DNA of 64,000 bases from Cinnamomum chago (taxonomy: Eukaryota; Streptophyta; Magnoliopsida; Laurales; Lauraceae), in NCBI GenBank assembly GCA_038049695.1, contig CP142453.1:2125501-2189500 (forward strand), written 5' to 3'. Within the stretch, counting starts at the first letter, position 1. Every line of letters starts with the position of its first letter. Below, piece by piece: positions 35,854 to 50,800 of the stretch. A program made the position numbers and the translations under genes. Under the pieces are notes generated by a model. That model was given only the letters and a program-made list of their open reading frames with translations. It was not told the DNA's origin and did no database searches.

Positions 35854-38800
35854 CACACACACAACATGAATAACTATTAGTTCATGAATAACAACATTAA
35901 TCAACCATGAATTAAACAGGTGATTTGGGTAGGTTGAGTTGCTCCGGGTGAATGCACAAACATGCAGACCCTTATCCTCTTGGAGTGAATCATTCTCCAA
36001 GAAGATGCAGTTTATGTCCATACATGAAAATCAATCAAGGATTTTGATAAACACAAGTTCTCTTTCAGAAAACACAGAGGGCAAAACAAAAAATAAGAAT
36101 ACTGGCCAATCTACACATGTGAATAACATTAATACTAAGAAGAGGGACCTACTAGCCTTATAAAAAAAAAAGTTGAAGTGAAATAATTAGCAGAACATAT
36201 GTTACAAGGAACACCATTTAGCTGTGAGACAGAGCTTTCTAGTACCTGTGACAATCTGTTGCCCATAAGCACAATGGAAGACACCTCACTCGCAGCTCCA
36301 ACACCACCTCCCATGGCAATTCCAACATCCGATGAAGCCAGCGCAGCAGTATCATTAATGCCATCACCCACCATGGCTATCACTTTATGATTTTTCTGAA
36401 GTTCCAAAATGAAATTCTTTTTTTCGTCTGGCTTGACTCCAGAAATTACCTGCCATTAAAACCAGATTTCTAGTCATAAAGAAAAAAAAAATGCACCCAT
36501 CTTGAAATGCCTATGCCCAATTCTTGATTGAAGTTTCAGAAATGTTTAAAAAAAATGTGCAAATATCATTTGGATCTCAACCACCTTTTGTGAATCCAAA
36601 CTCCAACAACAAAATGAAAACCATCATCATCAAAGCCTTGTCCCAACTATGCCAAGGTCAGCAATTTGGCTACATGAATTATGTTTCTCCATTCCAGCCT
36701 ATCATGGGCCAAATTCTCGGACAAGTTGCACTTCTTCAGATCTAACCTTACCACTTCCATCCATGTCCTCTTTGGACTACCCATTTTCCCTAGTGGGCCA
36801 TCAACTTACATAGAAAGAATGAAAAAGACAGAGATTGTAAGTGATCTTCCCAAATGATAGATTTTGGGCCTCCCCTCATTAACATCAAGGTTCATTATAT
36901 CAATCTTTGAATCAGTGGCACGTGGACCCCACACAATTTGACATGGCTTGGATAAAATAACTCCATTACAAATTATGAAAGGGAATATTACTTGAAGGGC
37001 AAAGATGCATTCACTATGCAACACTATGCATTGGCAGAGCCATAAGATCTAACTATTAGTTCAACAAAGCCGTCACCAGAGCTTAAATGAGATGCAGTAC
37101 AATCAAAATTTGTGGTCACAAAATCCTCACCTTCTCTTTCTGAATACCAACCATAGATGCCACATATTCAGCAGTATGCTTCTTATCTCCGGACAGCATG
37201 TATACATCAATCCCTTGCTTGGACAAAGACTCAACCACACGATTGGCATCTTCTCTAATCTTGTCTTCAAAATAAATAATACCTGCTAGAACACCGTCTA
37301 CTCCTACATATACGACAGATTGATTTTTAAACTCCTCTACCTCAAGGGATGGGTTTTCATCAACACCATGCCTGCAAAAGGGATAACTTCATCACTCACA
37401 ATCGCCTATGGGAAAAATGGGAAAATGCATAAGCATAAAAAGTTGTTCTCATTCTCTGATTGAAATTACAGCAATGCTTCATAGATGAGGCTTTTATCGG
37501 AGCTCAACTTTCAAAATTGTACCATGCATATGCTGGACATGTAGATTTACCGTATCATGATTTCAGGGGAAATACAAGTAGCCATGCGGGCAACAAGAAA
37601 ACCACCAGGCAGGCCAATATTGTGTGCCTTAAAAAAGGCTGATTCATATAGGTTGATTCACTCATCCACAAACTCACTTTGAGAGAACAAAAATCACTTG
37701 TAAATGAACACTATCGGTGGACATTATGCAAGGGGATCTCCTCAGGGAATGTAGGAAGAGGGCCCTGAAGCCATAGGTATCACAGTTGGGACTCCGCACT
37801 TTTAAAAGAGATTAGTCTCGAGTGAGGAGTATATGATGCAGGTTGTCAGCAGGCTGGATTCGTGCCAGACTCACCAGGGTATAGGCCCAAGTCCCTTTTG
37901 AGAAGTTTAAGTTGAGGTTCAGGTCTAACATGGACCCTTCTCACATCCTGAGTCCGCTTGTTTGGGAAATGAACAGGCCCGAGTCTGAAAAGCCCATTAA
38001 TACCTTCGGACCACAATCCAGTCATTAGAACCAAGTAGGAATGTATAGAAAAATAAAAATCTTTTTTTTTTTTTGGCGGTGGGATGGGGGCGGGGTTTGA
38101 CTGTGTTTTTATGTTAACATTATGTTATTGGGTATGTTTAAGGTTTACACACAATATTTATACATAAAGTATATACAGAAAAATGATTGGCACGCATTTG
38201 ATATGGTTATACTATCACAAAGAAATCATCGCTATGCAATCTGCCCTGATGAGTATTTCATTATCCAGGGCACAAAACAGTTAGGGGTGCTCAAGAGCCA
38301 GGCCAGCCCGGGCACGACCAGGGTCCGGACCACTTTGGTCCAGGTTTGGGCTAAGTTTTGAAGTGAACAAAATTTGTGCAAAAAACAGGGCGGCAAATTG
38401 AAACACGAAACTAGTCTAGCAATCATGGAAATTGAATGGACCGCATACGGAATCATAAATAAATTGATGGAAAAAAAAATGATTAGTTCACTTTTAAGTT
38501 TTCATTTCATAAAATAAAAAAACATGTCAAGAATTTCAGGGATTACCAGGCTGTTTCTAAGCAAATTGAGGTCTGGCCCGTAAGATCCACTTGGATGTGC
38601 ACCGATCATGGGAGAAAGGGAAACGGAAAGGTCAATGCATGACTGAGGTGAGTGCAAAAAATGGGGCCCATTTGTTATCTTAACTTGACTAAGGGTCTCA
38701 AGTAGGGCCGATTTTTTTACCTTCGATGAAGACATGTTTTCATGTTTTTCTCCTGATTTATCCAACAGTGAGTAAAACTCCATCGAATTGTGGTTAGTGA

Positions 38801-41800
38801 CAATTAATGGGAGGATAGTGAGCGTGAATGGGTAGGAATCTACAATTCATCATGGGGTACCCCAGTTGGCAACCACAGGTCAGCCATTATTTGCTCAGGA
38901 ATGGCCTGGCCAATCCTGAAAATTATATTTAACTTTCACAATGGTAAACATAAGGATTAATTTAAGATATGAAGAAAATAAATTGTAGCAAGAAAACTAA
39001 CACATAGCTTGGAAAATGCATCGGCCCTGTAACTCAGAAGGGATTGGAGTGTGATGTGCAAGTTTCTCAAGCATCGAAATTTTTTTTTTTTTTTTTTTTT
39101 GTTGAATGGCCATTCATCTACAGTATTGAAAGACTGAATATCAAAAAATTACCTTTGGAGCCACTCCAATGTCCCAACAGAAACCCTCTTTTGTTCAACA
39201 GTTGCTATTGCACCAGAGCCAGGTTCCTCCAGAAATGTTCCTTCCATTGCCTGTAGTATGAAATCTCAATCAAGCATTCTAATGAAGCATTTACTAATGC
39301 AAGAAGAAGGAAGAAATAATAGGAAATAAAAAAAAAAAATCCAGAGACTATAATGTTATAGGAACACAACATGTTGATAATTTTTCTCGTATAAATGGCG
39401 ATAGAAGTACAGATACAAACATATAAACAGATCGAAGTAGTTAACACTATGTTGTTAAGAAAATTAAAACATGTGTTTGAGCAAACAGGAGAATGATGCA
39501 ACCAAACAACAAAATGCTAGTTGACATAAACTTAAGATTGATAGATTGATGCTGACATGAATTATTGGTTAACCAGAATACAGCTTAATAACAATCAGGC
39601 AGAGAAGGAAACTGAATAGCTAAAAAGATGCAAATTGTGGGCAGTACAAGTTCTTTTTTTATACCCAATGGATGCAGATAGCAATTAATTGTAAGACAAA
39701 AGTTAAGGTCGTCATTTGTTTGCAGCATTTTACATATGTAGTCATTACTCATGTGAAAATTTTGCATGTGTGCATCTGTTTCATGGAATTTACATATGTA
39801 AAAGAATCACATGTCCAGACTTTCTAACCTCCCACCCTGGTAAAATTGACGTGAATCCATTACACCAAGAAAAGGTGCCAAGTTGGCACTGATTGTAGTT
39901 TCCATACAAGAGATCGGGGGATCGAATCCTACCAGCCTACTTTTTCTGCATCTGAGCCATTCAATATTCTCATAGAAATGATAACCGGAGATTAATGTCT
40001 TAGATCCTCATGGATTTCAAGAAACATGTGAAAAACACGAAAACAACAATATCCCACTCTCTGATTTTGCACTTTTGTGGGCCCCCGAATCATTTGCCGA
40101 ATTCAGCAAGTTCTAGAACATAAATTCATGGATTTGACATAACATTTAGATAAGTTTAAACTAAATAATATGCAATAACAATGCCATTCTAGAAGCAATG
40201 TACAAAATCCCACTCTAAATAAACAAATAATAACCATTTCAATATTTTGTAATAATAACCATTTCAATATTTTGTTATATGGCAAAGAATAAAAAAATAA
40301 AAAGAGAGAGGGAATTGTATAAAAATTTACATTGTTCATTTCAAAGAATCCAGGAAACATAGGTAGGGTAAAGTACCTTAACATTCTGGAAACCAGCCAC
40401 TCGAGCAGCTTCTTGGATAGCTTTTCCAACAGGATGAATTGTATTTGCTTCAACACCAGCAGCTAACCTCAGAACCTCAACTTCTGACCACGCATCATTT
40501 GACCTTTGCCTGAATCAGAAAATGTGGTCCGCCATTAACAACTTTCTTTTTGATAGTATGTTATCAATTTTTCTAAAAGAAATCAAGGAGTAATTTCAGA
40601 TTATAAGCAATTACTTTGGACATACTTATACATGCCAGAAATAGTTTACTGTTGTCTCTATGGTGCATGTATATGTCTGTGTATGAACAGGGGCGGAACA
40701 ATAGGGGAGAAGGCAAGGTTTTTTTTTTTTTTTTTTTATTTTTAAGATCTACATTTTTTTTTACATAGTGACCCCTTTAGATTTCTTCCTGTTCTTTTTT
40801 TTTTCACAGTGGCCCCCAAAAGGAAAATACGTGTAAAGAGCATCTCACTATTGCATAGTTAAAACAAAAAAGGGCGAGAACTATTATCTCAACTCACTTC
40901 AAATGTTTTTCATCATCGCATCCAAAAGTCACGACTTTAGTTACAATAGGTTTTCCAGCTGTCAAAGTCCCTGTTTTGTCGAACACAATTGTGTCAGCCA
41001 GTGCAAACTTCTCTAAGATATCCCCACCACGTAAAAGCAGTCCTTTGGTTGCCCCCAATGAAGTCCCAACCTGGAAAGCAAACAAAATATCAATCTAACA
41101 AATTTCATTAAGCAAGCAGAAATTAAACCTGTGTGGGGTTGAGTTCTGTTTTGATGGGGGTACCAGCACAGCAGTGGGTGTGGCCAAACCAAGAGCACAA
41201 GGACAAGCAACAACCTACAATTGGGAAAAGAAAATATGACAGGTCATTTCAACCAGGGAAAATATAGTCAAGAAAATATGTGATATTTGTGTATCAAACA
41301 GAAAAGGGTTACAGGTTATATGAAAACAAGTATAGGCTGAAGTTTATTGATTTTACTTGTACACTTCAACAATCATTGAAATAAATAAGATTTCCAGACT
41401 TGGAAAGAAATATTGACCATGCACTCCCCACCTATCTGGGTTCTAAGAGGTTTGATAATACAAGGAGCTAAAGCAGAAAATGAGCTATAAAATTATGTAA
41501 AAAAGTTTTATGAGTGTGTAACGTTTTTAGAACATGATACCAAATGGATCAACAAATGTAACGGACTTTGGGGTGGTACCAGAGACAACATGATGTAAAA
41601 TCGGCTAATGGACATACAACCTAGAGTGGAAGCATTACTTTGGACACTATTGGAAAAAAATCCTCAGTAGATCTTTTAAGGCCACCAGATCATCTAGCCA
41701 ACTACATGCTTCAAGTGTGAGGATATGGAGTAGAAGATTTTATTTATTTATTTATTTTGAACGGAAGTATGGAGTAGAAGACGGCGGACCGCATTTTCAT

Positions 41801-44800
41801 TCATTGTTCTTTTGCTTCTGAAACTTGGTCTAAACATCCTACACCAATGTGGTATTGTTGGTTCATAAATGCTGAAATTTTTTCAAGGTTGCTGAAAGCC
41901 ATTTTGTTATGAAGGTAAAAGTTAGGACTAGCCATGTGTTAAAAATTTTGGAAAGAGATAATAGAAGTTTTTTCAAGAATGTTGAAAAATGAAGTATAAA
42001 TAAAGGTGAACTGATTTCCTAGCCTTGTGTGCACCACCAGTGTCCTGTTGATAAGCATTGACCAATTAGTCAAAGCAGAAGTCTCAGAATTGCTTACATT
42101 TAACTGTCAACAGGTATGGCGATCCCTTGCACTCTCCCGGGAAAGGAGAATATGGTAATGTATCTAATGCCTAGACGTTTGGTTTGGGACATTTGGCACA
42201 AATAACTTACTAGTTTTTGCCTGAAATTTGGTCTAAATATACTACAGCAATGTGGTGGCGTGAGTTCATTAGTGCATGACATTTTTCAAGGTTGGAGCAG
42301 AGCATGAAGAAAAAAGCTATCTAGGACTTTTACCTCTTCCGATCTGTTCAAAATTTTGGGAGCAGAGAATGGAAAAAAAAAATTCAAGAATACTCAAAAT
42401 TGAAAGGGTAAAACCCAACAATCAATAAAGGTGGACTGATTTCTTAGCCTTGCGCACCACCAGTCTTTTTGTTAAGCATTGGTGAATTAGTCAAAGCAGA
42501 GGTCTCGGAATTGCCTAGTTCTAACTATCAGCAAGGATAGAGACGCCCTGCACTCACCCGAGCTTGGAGAATATGGTAATGTATCTAATGCCTAGGCATT
42601 TGCTAAGCAGAATTGCCTACTTCTGTCAACAGGGATGGAGATGCCCTGCACATTCCCAAGCTTGGAAAACATGGTCATGTAACTAATGCCTAGACATTTG
42701 GCAAAAACACACTACTAGTTTGGGCCAGTTCTTGATTGTTTGTTCCTGTCTTGATAAATCAGTAGAGATTTTACTTTCTTTACAATTTTGTGAGCTTGGC
42801 CTTTTTCTTAGAAGAGTCTTACCTCGGTAAAGAAATCTTAGTTGGTATATGGCCCAATAAGAGAAACTCTCCGCTTTATTTAGTTATTACCAAGATTTAG
42901 GAAGGAGAATCAAAGTAGGTGAAAGAAGAGATGAGCATTGCTGTGCTTGAAATTTTGTGTGAATCAGCTTCACAAAAAATTGACCTCAAAAACTAAATGA
43001 ACATAATGCTATATTGTGAAAAGATGTAGCAGCTCTGTAATAAATGAATGTGCTTTGAAGCAGCAACAAAACATATCTATGGGCAAATTTTATGCAGACA
43101 CCCTAAGCATCATACCAGAACACTGCAAGAGAGCTGCAATGCTAAGGAAACTGGACTTCCTTGTTGAAAAGCAAGTGGTAAAATCTTTGAACCAAATGCA
43201 TTCCAAAACAGAAAGGTTGCAGCCGAGAGTGTCATGACTCCATATGTGAAATGCCCAGCAACCTGTTGACAGGCAAACAAAGTGAACAAAAGGTAACGTG
43301 ATAACAGACATGCATTATGCCTAAATAAGAACGGATCAGTAAGAAATACGAAAGCAAGAACAAATGATCATCCAACCACCATAAACCTGGGAAACCAATG
43401 AGTACAAGATGTAATTACAATTGTTAGCCACCTGCTGGTTGCCACTGATGCTGGTCATGAAAAGTTCAAAGTCTCTTCAAGAAAGTAGTCTATCAACTCA
43501 AATACACATACACTTTGCCATCTAATACTTGAAAGTTCGAACCGCAGTACAGAATCATGATTGCAGTCAGTTTCCAAAATTTTGATTATTCTCAAGCATA
43601 TACTTCTAATCTTTTTTAACAATTTGATTCTAAAAATATATAACTGTTTGAAAAAGAATATAATATATTTGCATGTGGATACACCACAAACAACACTTTA
43701 TTCCAAATAGCAATACCAACCATCATCACACTAAGACAGACTCGATCCTGGAAATTTACTAAATCACTAAACTTTCTCAACAATCCAAATTATATAAAAC
43801 TCCTAATTTTAGATACTTCTAAATAAATCAACTCTCAAAAATAAAATTCCTAATTAAATGCATTCCTATTGGGCCTATGGACTGGGCCCAATGGGTTGGT
43901 CGACCCATGGTCTGGCCTGTATCATTCTCCTTCCAAGAGCTAATGATTGTTGATATAATTATATCTCAGAATTGGGAAAGAAAAGGAACCCAAGGAGCTA
44001 TATCCAATATCACCTAGTCCATCAATGACACCGCTTTAGATATTTCCCTAGAGAGGAACGCCTATTCCCTCAGTCATCCATTTGGAGGCAAATGCCCCAT
44101 TTAAGCATCTTGTTTGTATGTAATTTTAAGATCTCAAAATCCTTTTTTTTCCCCTCCGAATTTAAGATTGCCATAACAAGATTAGACTCAGTTTGGTCCC
44201 ATTTAACTCGTTAAAAAGCTTAAAAATAGACCGCTACTGGTTTTTATTTAATTTATATTATTTTTTCCTGCAATTATTTATTTATTAAAAAGGCATGCTA
44301 TGAGCTTACACTGAATACTCAGAAGCTGACGCCTAACGTTTTGAATGATTGGAATGCCACACCTAACTAACGCCTCAACATTTTAGAACATTACAACCAA
44401 ATACCGGTCAAGTCATACAATAGAAATTTGGTGTGCAGATAACATAAATAAAAAAGTTAAAATAAATCGAGTCATAATAAGTCAATCAAGTTGTTACGGC
44501 TCCAGCCAAGTCTATCCAGCCTTGACCAAGTTAACCACGTCTTGACAGAGTCGGCCAAGCCTTGACCAAATCATAACCAAATCAAGATTTTGACCAAGTC
44601 TCTGAAATCTAAACAAGTGATTCAATCAGCCAACTCAAAAAAGTTACTTTGGGTTTTGAAAATTCAAACAATTATTCAGGACCTCAGGTAAGCTGTTATT
44701 ACTTCGGAAGGACCCAAGAATCACGAACAGGGGCAGGATTTGACATGCTGGAAAGAAGATATTCATCCATTGTTTCCATGAACAGAAACACAAAATGGAC

Positions 44801-47800
44801 AATGACCTTGTCAGCCAAGCGTTGTACAGGAGCTGCTCTACTCTGTGCTTCTTCAACTAAACGAATAATGTCTCCCATGAGAGTCTCACCACCAGGCCTT
44901 CTTACTTCAACAGTCAGTGTACCATTTAAGTTTATGCTTCCTGCTGTCACATCAGCCTAAAACAAGTGTGAATTCTATATCAGACTGATGATAAGTGGAA
45001 AAAGAAGATAGAAAAAGACAACAAAAGTGATGTTAAAATACAAGTTGCTTGCATACGATATATGAAGAAATTGAACAATACTAATTAGTAACTGGATGCC
45101 TCTGTTTAGCAGAGGAAATATATAGATTCAAATGAAATTGGAAAATAAGTATACCCCCGGAAGTTTCGTTATTGGCAGAGGCTCCCCAGTGAAACTTGAT
45201 TCATCAACTGTGCTTCTACCAGATTTGACAACTCCATCAGCTGGAATTCGGTCCTAAACAGTGACAAACAAAGTCTTAACAAAAAGAAATTTTCCCCTTA
45301 ATTCAAGAGCAGTTAACACAGTGAAAAACTATCATATCCCACCCCCCCCCCCCCACACACACACACACCGAATTCAAGAAAGTATGATACTTTTTCTAGT
45401 TGTTTTCATTTTTACATCCTCATCAAATCCTTATTTCATCTGCCTTGAAGGCCAGACAAAATGTTATCAATGGTATTGAGTTTACTTGTGTTGAAAGGGC
45501 AACTCTATCCATATCCTGAATTGCAACTGTTTCTGAGTCTCCATCCAAATCTGTGCTCACACAGGGTATCACAGGTCGAGGAAGGTTTTGCAATTCTAAT
45601 TCCTAGGTGGGAGAGGACAATGGACTTCAAACTTCAAAGCAAAGAATAAAAAGAGCCCAATTTACTCACTCCTGGCAGTACAACAATTTGATCACCAACA
45701 GAGAGGCTGTTGCATGGAACTTCAACAATTGAAGGCATCCCTTGCATGTTGCTATCAACCATAAGGCGGGCTTTTGTTGGAAGAATACTCATAAGTCCTG
45801 TCATGTCACTGGTGGCTTTTAGCTTAGCTCTTTGTTCCAGATTCCTCCCCAGCAGGACAAATGCAATTAGCATTATTGGTTCCTCAAAAAATGCCTTCCA
45901 ACCCTGCAAGAACAAAAACCCATTTCAAAAAAGATTAAAAACCAAAAGAAGAAGGCATTATATGATTTGTGTGCCAATTAGGCTTTAGGGTTTAGGTAAA
46001 AAGTAGCAATGGGATGAGAGAGAGAGAGAGAGAGTAGCAATTGCCAATATTCAAACAGTCTACTGTCAGATAAGCTATCATCACAAAAAGGCTAGGTGAG
46101 CCCTACCCATCTCGCAACATAGATATATACCAAGCACCATTTCATTCAAACTGAATAAGGCAACTAAACCGATCCTGCTTATATCCTAAAATTAAAATAT
46201 CACAACAGTATATCAACTTTTATGCAAATATATATTTATGCTGTATGCATTCATATGCATCACTTGAGAGAGCTGTATTGTAGGTATAGTTGAACTTTGA
46301 AGAAGTATTTCTCTGTCACTTGGGACAGCTGGTGTTGGAGGTGCAACTCAAGATCATAACTAGGGTTGCCTAGATCAATGGATTGCAATTCACAGTTAGC
46401 GGTTCATGGGTCATGACTCATGATTCACGTCTTTTTATTAATCCCGATTCACTAGGTTTGGAAGGGATATTTCATATTTATGGATCGCTCACACGAATAC
46501 AACAATTCTTTTTCAATTTAAAAGTGAGAAAGTTCTTAGAAATAAGATTTTAAGCAATTGATATGATGGGCCCATGACCAATTTCCAGTGAATTTGTAAT
46601 CTTAAACTTTAATTATGAAAATTTTGGACAGAGTTTAAGATGATCAAGTTTTCAACCGTTCTAACAAACTATGTATGAACCAAAATAATGCAGATCGTCA
46701 CATATTGTGACCAATAGAGAACCAAACAATGATCTAGTTCGTTGTGATCCAGACTGCACGGGCTCTTGTTATAAAATGGCCATAAACGACCAATAGAGCT
46801 CCTTCCATTGTGCCTCGGGCTCTTGTTATAAAATGGTCATAAACGACACGGGAGGGTTGGGGCAGCCAAAACCCAAACCCGCTCCAAATCTGAATCAGGT
46901 CAAAACCACTACCAAACACACCCCTCAATAGGGGCAGGTCAAGACAGATCACCTACCTAATCCAAACCATTGCCATCCCGTGGTGGATATTATGTGAGTA
47001 AGGTAGGATTAAACATGGAGTTAATTGGACTGGGCACTGAACACTGTGTGGTTCACAAGCTGTAAAGGGATTCTATTGGTGTTATTGATGGGTTCAGCAT
47101 AGAGGTCACAGTTGTCCCTTGAAGGTTTCTAAATTGGGTAGAGGAAATAAACTCTCAACTCTTAACACAGGAAGGGAGTGTTTCTAATTCAAGAACTTCC
47201 TCAACTGACTAGATCTTGGCCAGATTTTTTCCAAAGGGGGTCGCCAGGTTAAACTTGTTCAGAAAACTCTTTGGACAACCCCTCCCAATAGTGTTTTAAA
47301 ATTAAATTTTGATGGCAGTTTTCTTCACTCTTCTCTAAGGGTGGTATTGGAGGAGTTATCAAGGATTGGAAAGGTAATGTGTTAAGAAAATTCTCAGGCC
47401 TGTGGATTCTCTAAGTGCTAATGAAGCAGAAGTTTATACTCTTCTTATTGGTTGTCGTGAGTTGTTAACTTTGGAAAGCATCAATGTTGTTATTGAAGGA
47501 GATTCTTACTCGGTTATTCAATGGGGTTCTGGGGAAGCTTATATTTCATGGAGATTGCTGGATTGGCTGGAGGAGGTGAAGATATCTCTAGTCAAAAGGG
47601 TGCTTCTTTTCACCATATCTTTCGAGAGGCTAATGTCATGGTGAATGCTCTTGCAAAAGAGGGAGTTTTCTGTACTTCTATTCTTTTTTTTTATGGTTAG
47701 TTGATTTTTTCGTTTGGATTGTTGGGGTTTCTTCTTGTAGCCTTTTGTCTTTTTTTTTTTTTTTTCATTTTGGAGTAATAAAATTTACCGTTAAAAAAAA

Positions 47801-50800
47801 AATTTGCTGACTGTTTGGAGAAGGGAATGTTTCTAATTCAAGATCTTCCTCAATTGACTAATGAATTTGTTGACTGTTTGGAGAAAAAGGGTGACTCAAG
47901 GTCTGATCCCATATTTCAGTAGTTATGATGATTTCTCCTGCTGATGTTGCAAACGAAGATTTTTTTCTTTAGTAACCATTGTCTGAAAATCTAAATTATC
48001 TGAGGAGGGATTGAATTGAATCGAATCATAAATTGTATGACTTTAACATTAATAAATTTAAAGTAAGAAAAATAATAGCTATTCAAGACCCAACCAACCC
48101 ATGGTGGGAAAAACAGCATTTAACATATATCAATATATCATAAATGGTATATGTGAATAGTTGAATATGCTTAAGCTATTACTAGGAAAAACAAACCATT
48201 TGCAGGTTTTTTTCTCTTTAAAGTACAAAAAAAAAATTCATCAACTTTACATGAAAAACTTAAGTGTCACCAAAAGTTGGAGTGATTCATGAAAAAAGGA
48301 AGAGATACTAAAAAACTATGTACAGAGTGAAATCCATGCCTTTCGTAGAATGGTCTAGTCACACAACTGTTCCTCTCTCTAAAACTGACTCAAAATCCCA
48401 AAAAATTCTTACCATAAAAGGTTTCCTTTGTCACAGATAAGCTCTTAAAACTTTAGACACTAGAGAGAGAATGACTAAGAATAATCATTGCTATTCCAAT
48501 CTAATCGCCTAAATCTTTGGATTGATACAGCAACATTTACCTATTAGGATTTGTAATATAGATACAAAACTTTTTCCCTAGAATTCAATACGAATCACAG
48601 GATTTGTATCCAGAATGAAAAAGGTTTTAACAAGAAGATGTAAATGCAATAAAGCATATATTGAAAGCAGTTCATGAAGACGGTAACTTAAGAAGTTTAT
48701 ACTTCATAAAAAGTTAAAAAAAATAAATAAATAAAAAGTTGTTCCAAACATAAAGCATTTCAAGTTTCAACACTGTATTTCTTGTCATTCACTGAACAAG
48801 CATGACCGCTGTACAGGATGAAAAAGATACCCTTTTCTACAGGCAGGTTACACAAGTACTGTGATTTCTTTTATGCATTATTGTCCATGTGAACCACATG
48901 AAATGCAGAAGATCAGAACATCATGATAGATCCTAATGAATCACTAGAAATAGAATATTATTACTTGACAAAAAGAGTTGGAAAAATCTTTTAGAAGGAA
49001 GGATGATAACTACCAGTTTCGGTACTAAGGCAGCTATGGAACTAACTGCGAAAGATGATATAGCCCCAAGACCAACTAAAGTGTTCATGTTCGGAGACCC
49101 CCTCAACAGGCTTTTCAGTCCATCAAGAATAAGTCGGCGACCAGGACCAACCAACGTAAGCAAAGACAGTGATAGATGGAAAGCTGTTGAATGTAATGTA
49201 TGTATCCATGAAGGAGCATTGGCACCAAAGAAATGAGAAACGTGCCCCAAAAGGCATACAGCACATAATGCCCAGGACACAGCAAGCTCACGACCTGTTG
49301 GAAAAAAAAAAAAAAAAGAAAATTACTATAAGCAATTCGGTAGAGAACCTTCACCGAAGACTCGGCAAAATGTACAATGCTCAGAAGTCAGAGCAATTCA
49401 AAAAATATCAGCAGAAAGCCTATTAATATAACATAGGGCAAAGGGCCATACCACTCTCTTTTAAACGATTAAGCTTTTCATCCATCTTCTTTTCAAAAAC
49501 TCTATACAAGCTTTGTTTTTCAGAATCTGCAGAAAATCATGTATGGCCTCAATTAATCAAAGCTGCTGCAAAGGAACTTTTTAGTTGATGAATCATGAAA
49601 TACCCTGATTCAAGTTTTAAAACGAACCAACAAGAAGAATTAATTGATAAATTTCTTTTTTATTTTCTTTACAAGACCCTCTGTAAAGTTTGATGCATTA
49701 CGGTCCCTATCCAAAACAGTAATGCAACATCGTCTTACTAGAACCAATTGTTCATGGATCCAACAAGAGTCCATCTATGAATACACACCTAAACAGAAAT
49801 GGCATTAAATATCATTGTCCATGGATATCATTCTGCCAAATCTATTCAAAATATCTTATTTGTTCCCTGCCATTGAGACAATTGGATCAAAACTTCTTCA
49901 TTCAGCTGCAGTACATGTGGTTCCAGTTCATGTTCTGTTCCAAAATAATCTAGTCCATTAGGTTAGGCACCTATCTGGATACTTTCCAAGTTTGGAGTTC
50001 TATTCAGGACACGATCAAGAAAATGGAGTGGAAATAAAACTGAGTTCTATGCAAAAATGTATATATTTTTATATAAAATATAGACAACAAATATATAAAT
50101 GATAAAAGGCTATTTCAAGTAACTTATTAATTTTTTGCCTCTATATCTCAATATTATCACAATACAGATATATGCAATTATTTCAAGATTCCGAGACCAC
50201 AATATTATCAGGAAAATTCATTCCAATAAATACTGGATATTTTCAAAATAATGGCAATATTTGTGATATGGTACAGTTGAACCGTACAAGGCCCAGATAA
50301 GAAGCAATGCAGTGCAAGTGCACTATGAAAAGAAAAAATAAAATATGCAGCAAATATGGCTGAAAATGGAGGCCCTTTTCAGCACTGATCTATCTAAAAT
50401 TGGTTCCCTTAGACATGCAAGAAACCACATAGATATTCCAACCAGTATCAATAAGATCCACAACATCTTTTTGGGCAAAACCACTATAGTGCCCCAAACG
50501 AACAGGCCTCATCAGGTACAGAATATTTTAGTATTTTATTTCAAGCACAAGGGATGCCTTTAGTTTGTTAGTTTGTCCAATGTGGTACAATTTATCATAA
50601 TTTTAATTACATTTTTCAGCTGCCTTTCCTAATAAAGGACATTTTGGTCATTTTGTTAAGACAGATTCTATAAATGGTAAAAGAGTACCAAACATTTGAT
50701 TTTGTGCATAGTAATAGCACATTTGCTCATTGTTGCACATTAAATATCTTGAACTACTCCAGAATTGTGTTTTCAATATTATCATTTCAATAACAACGGC

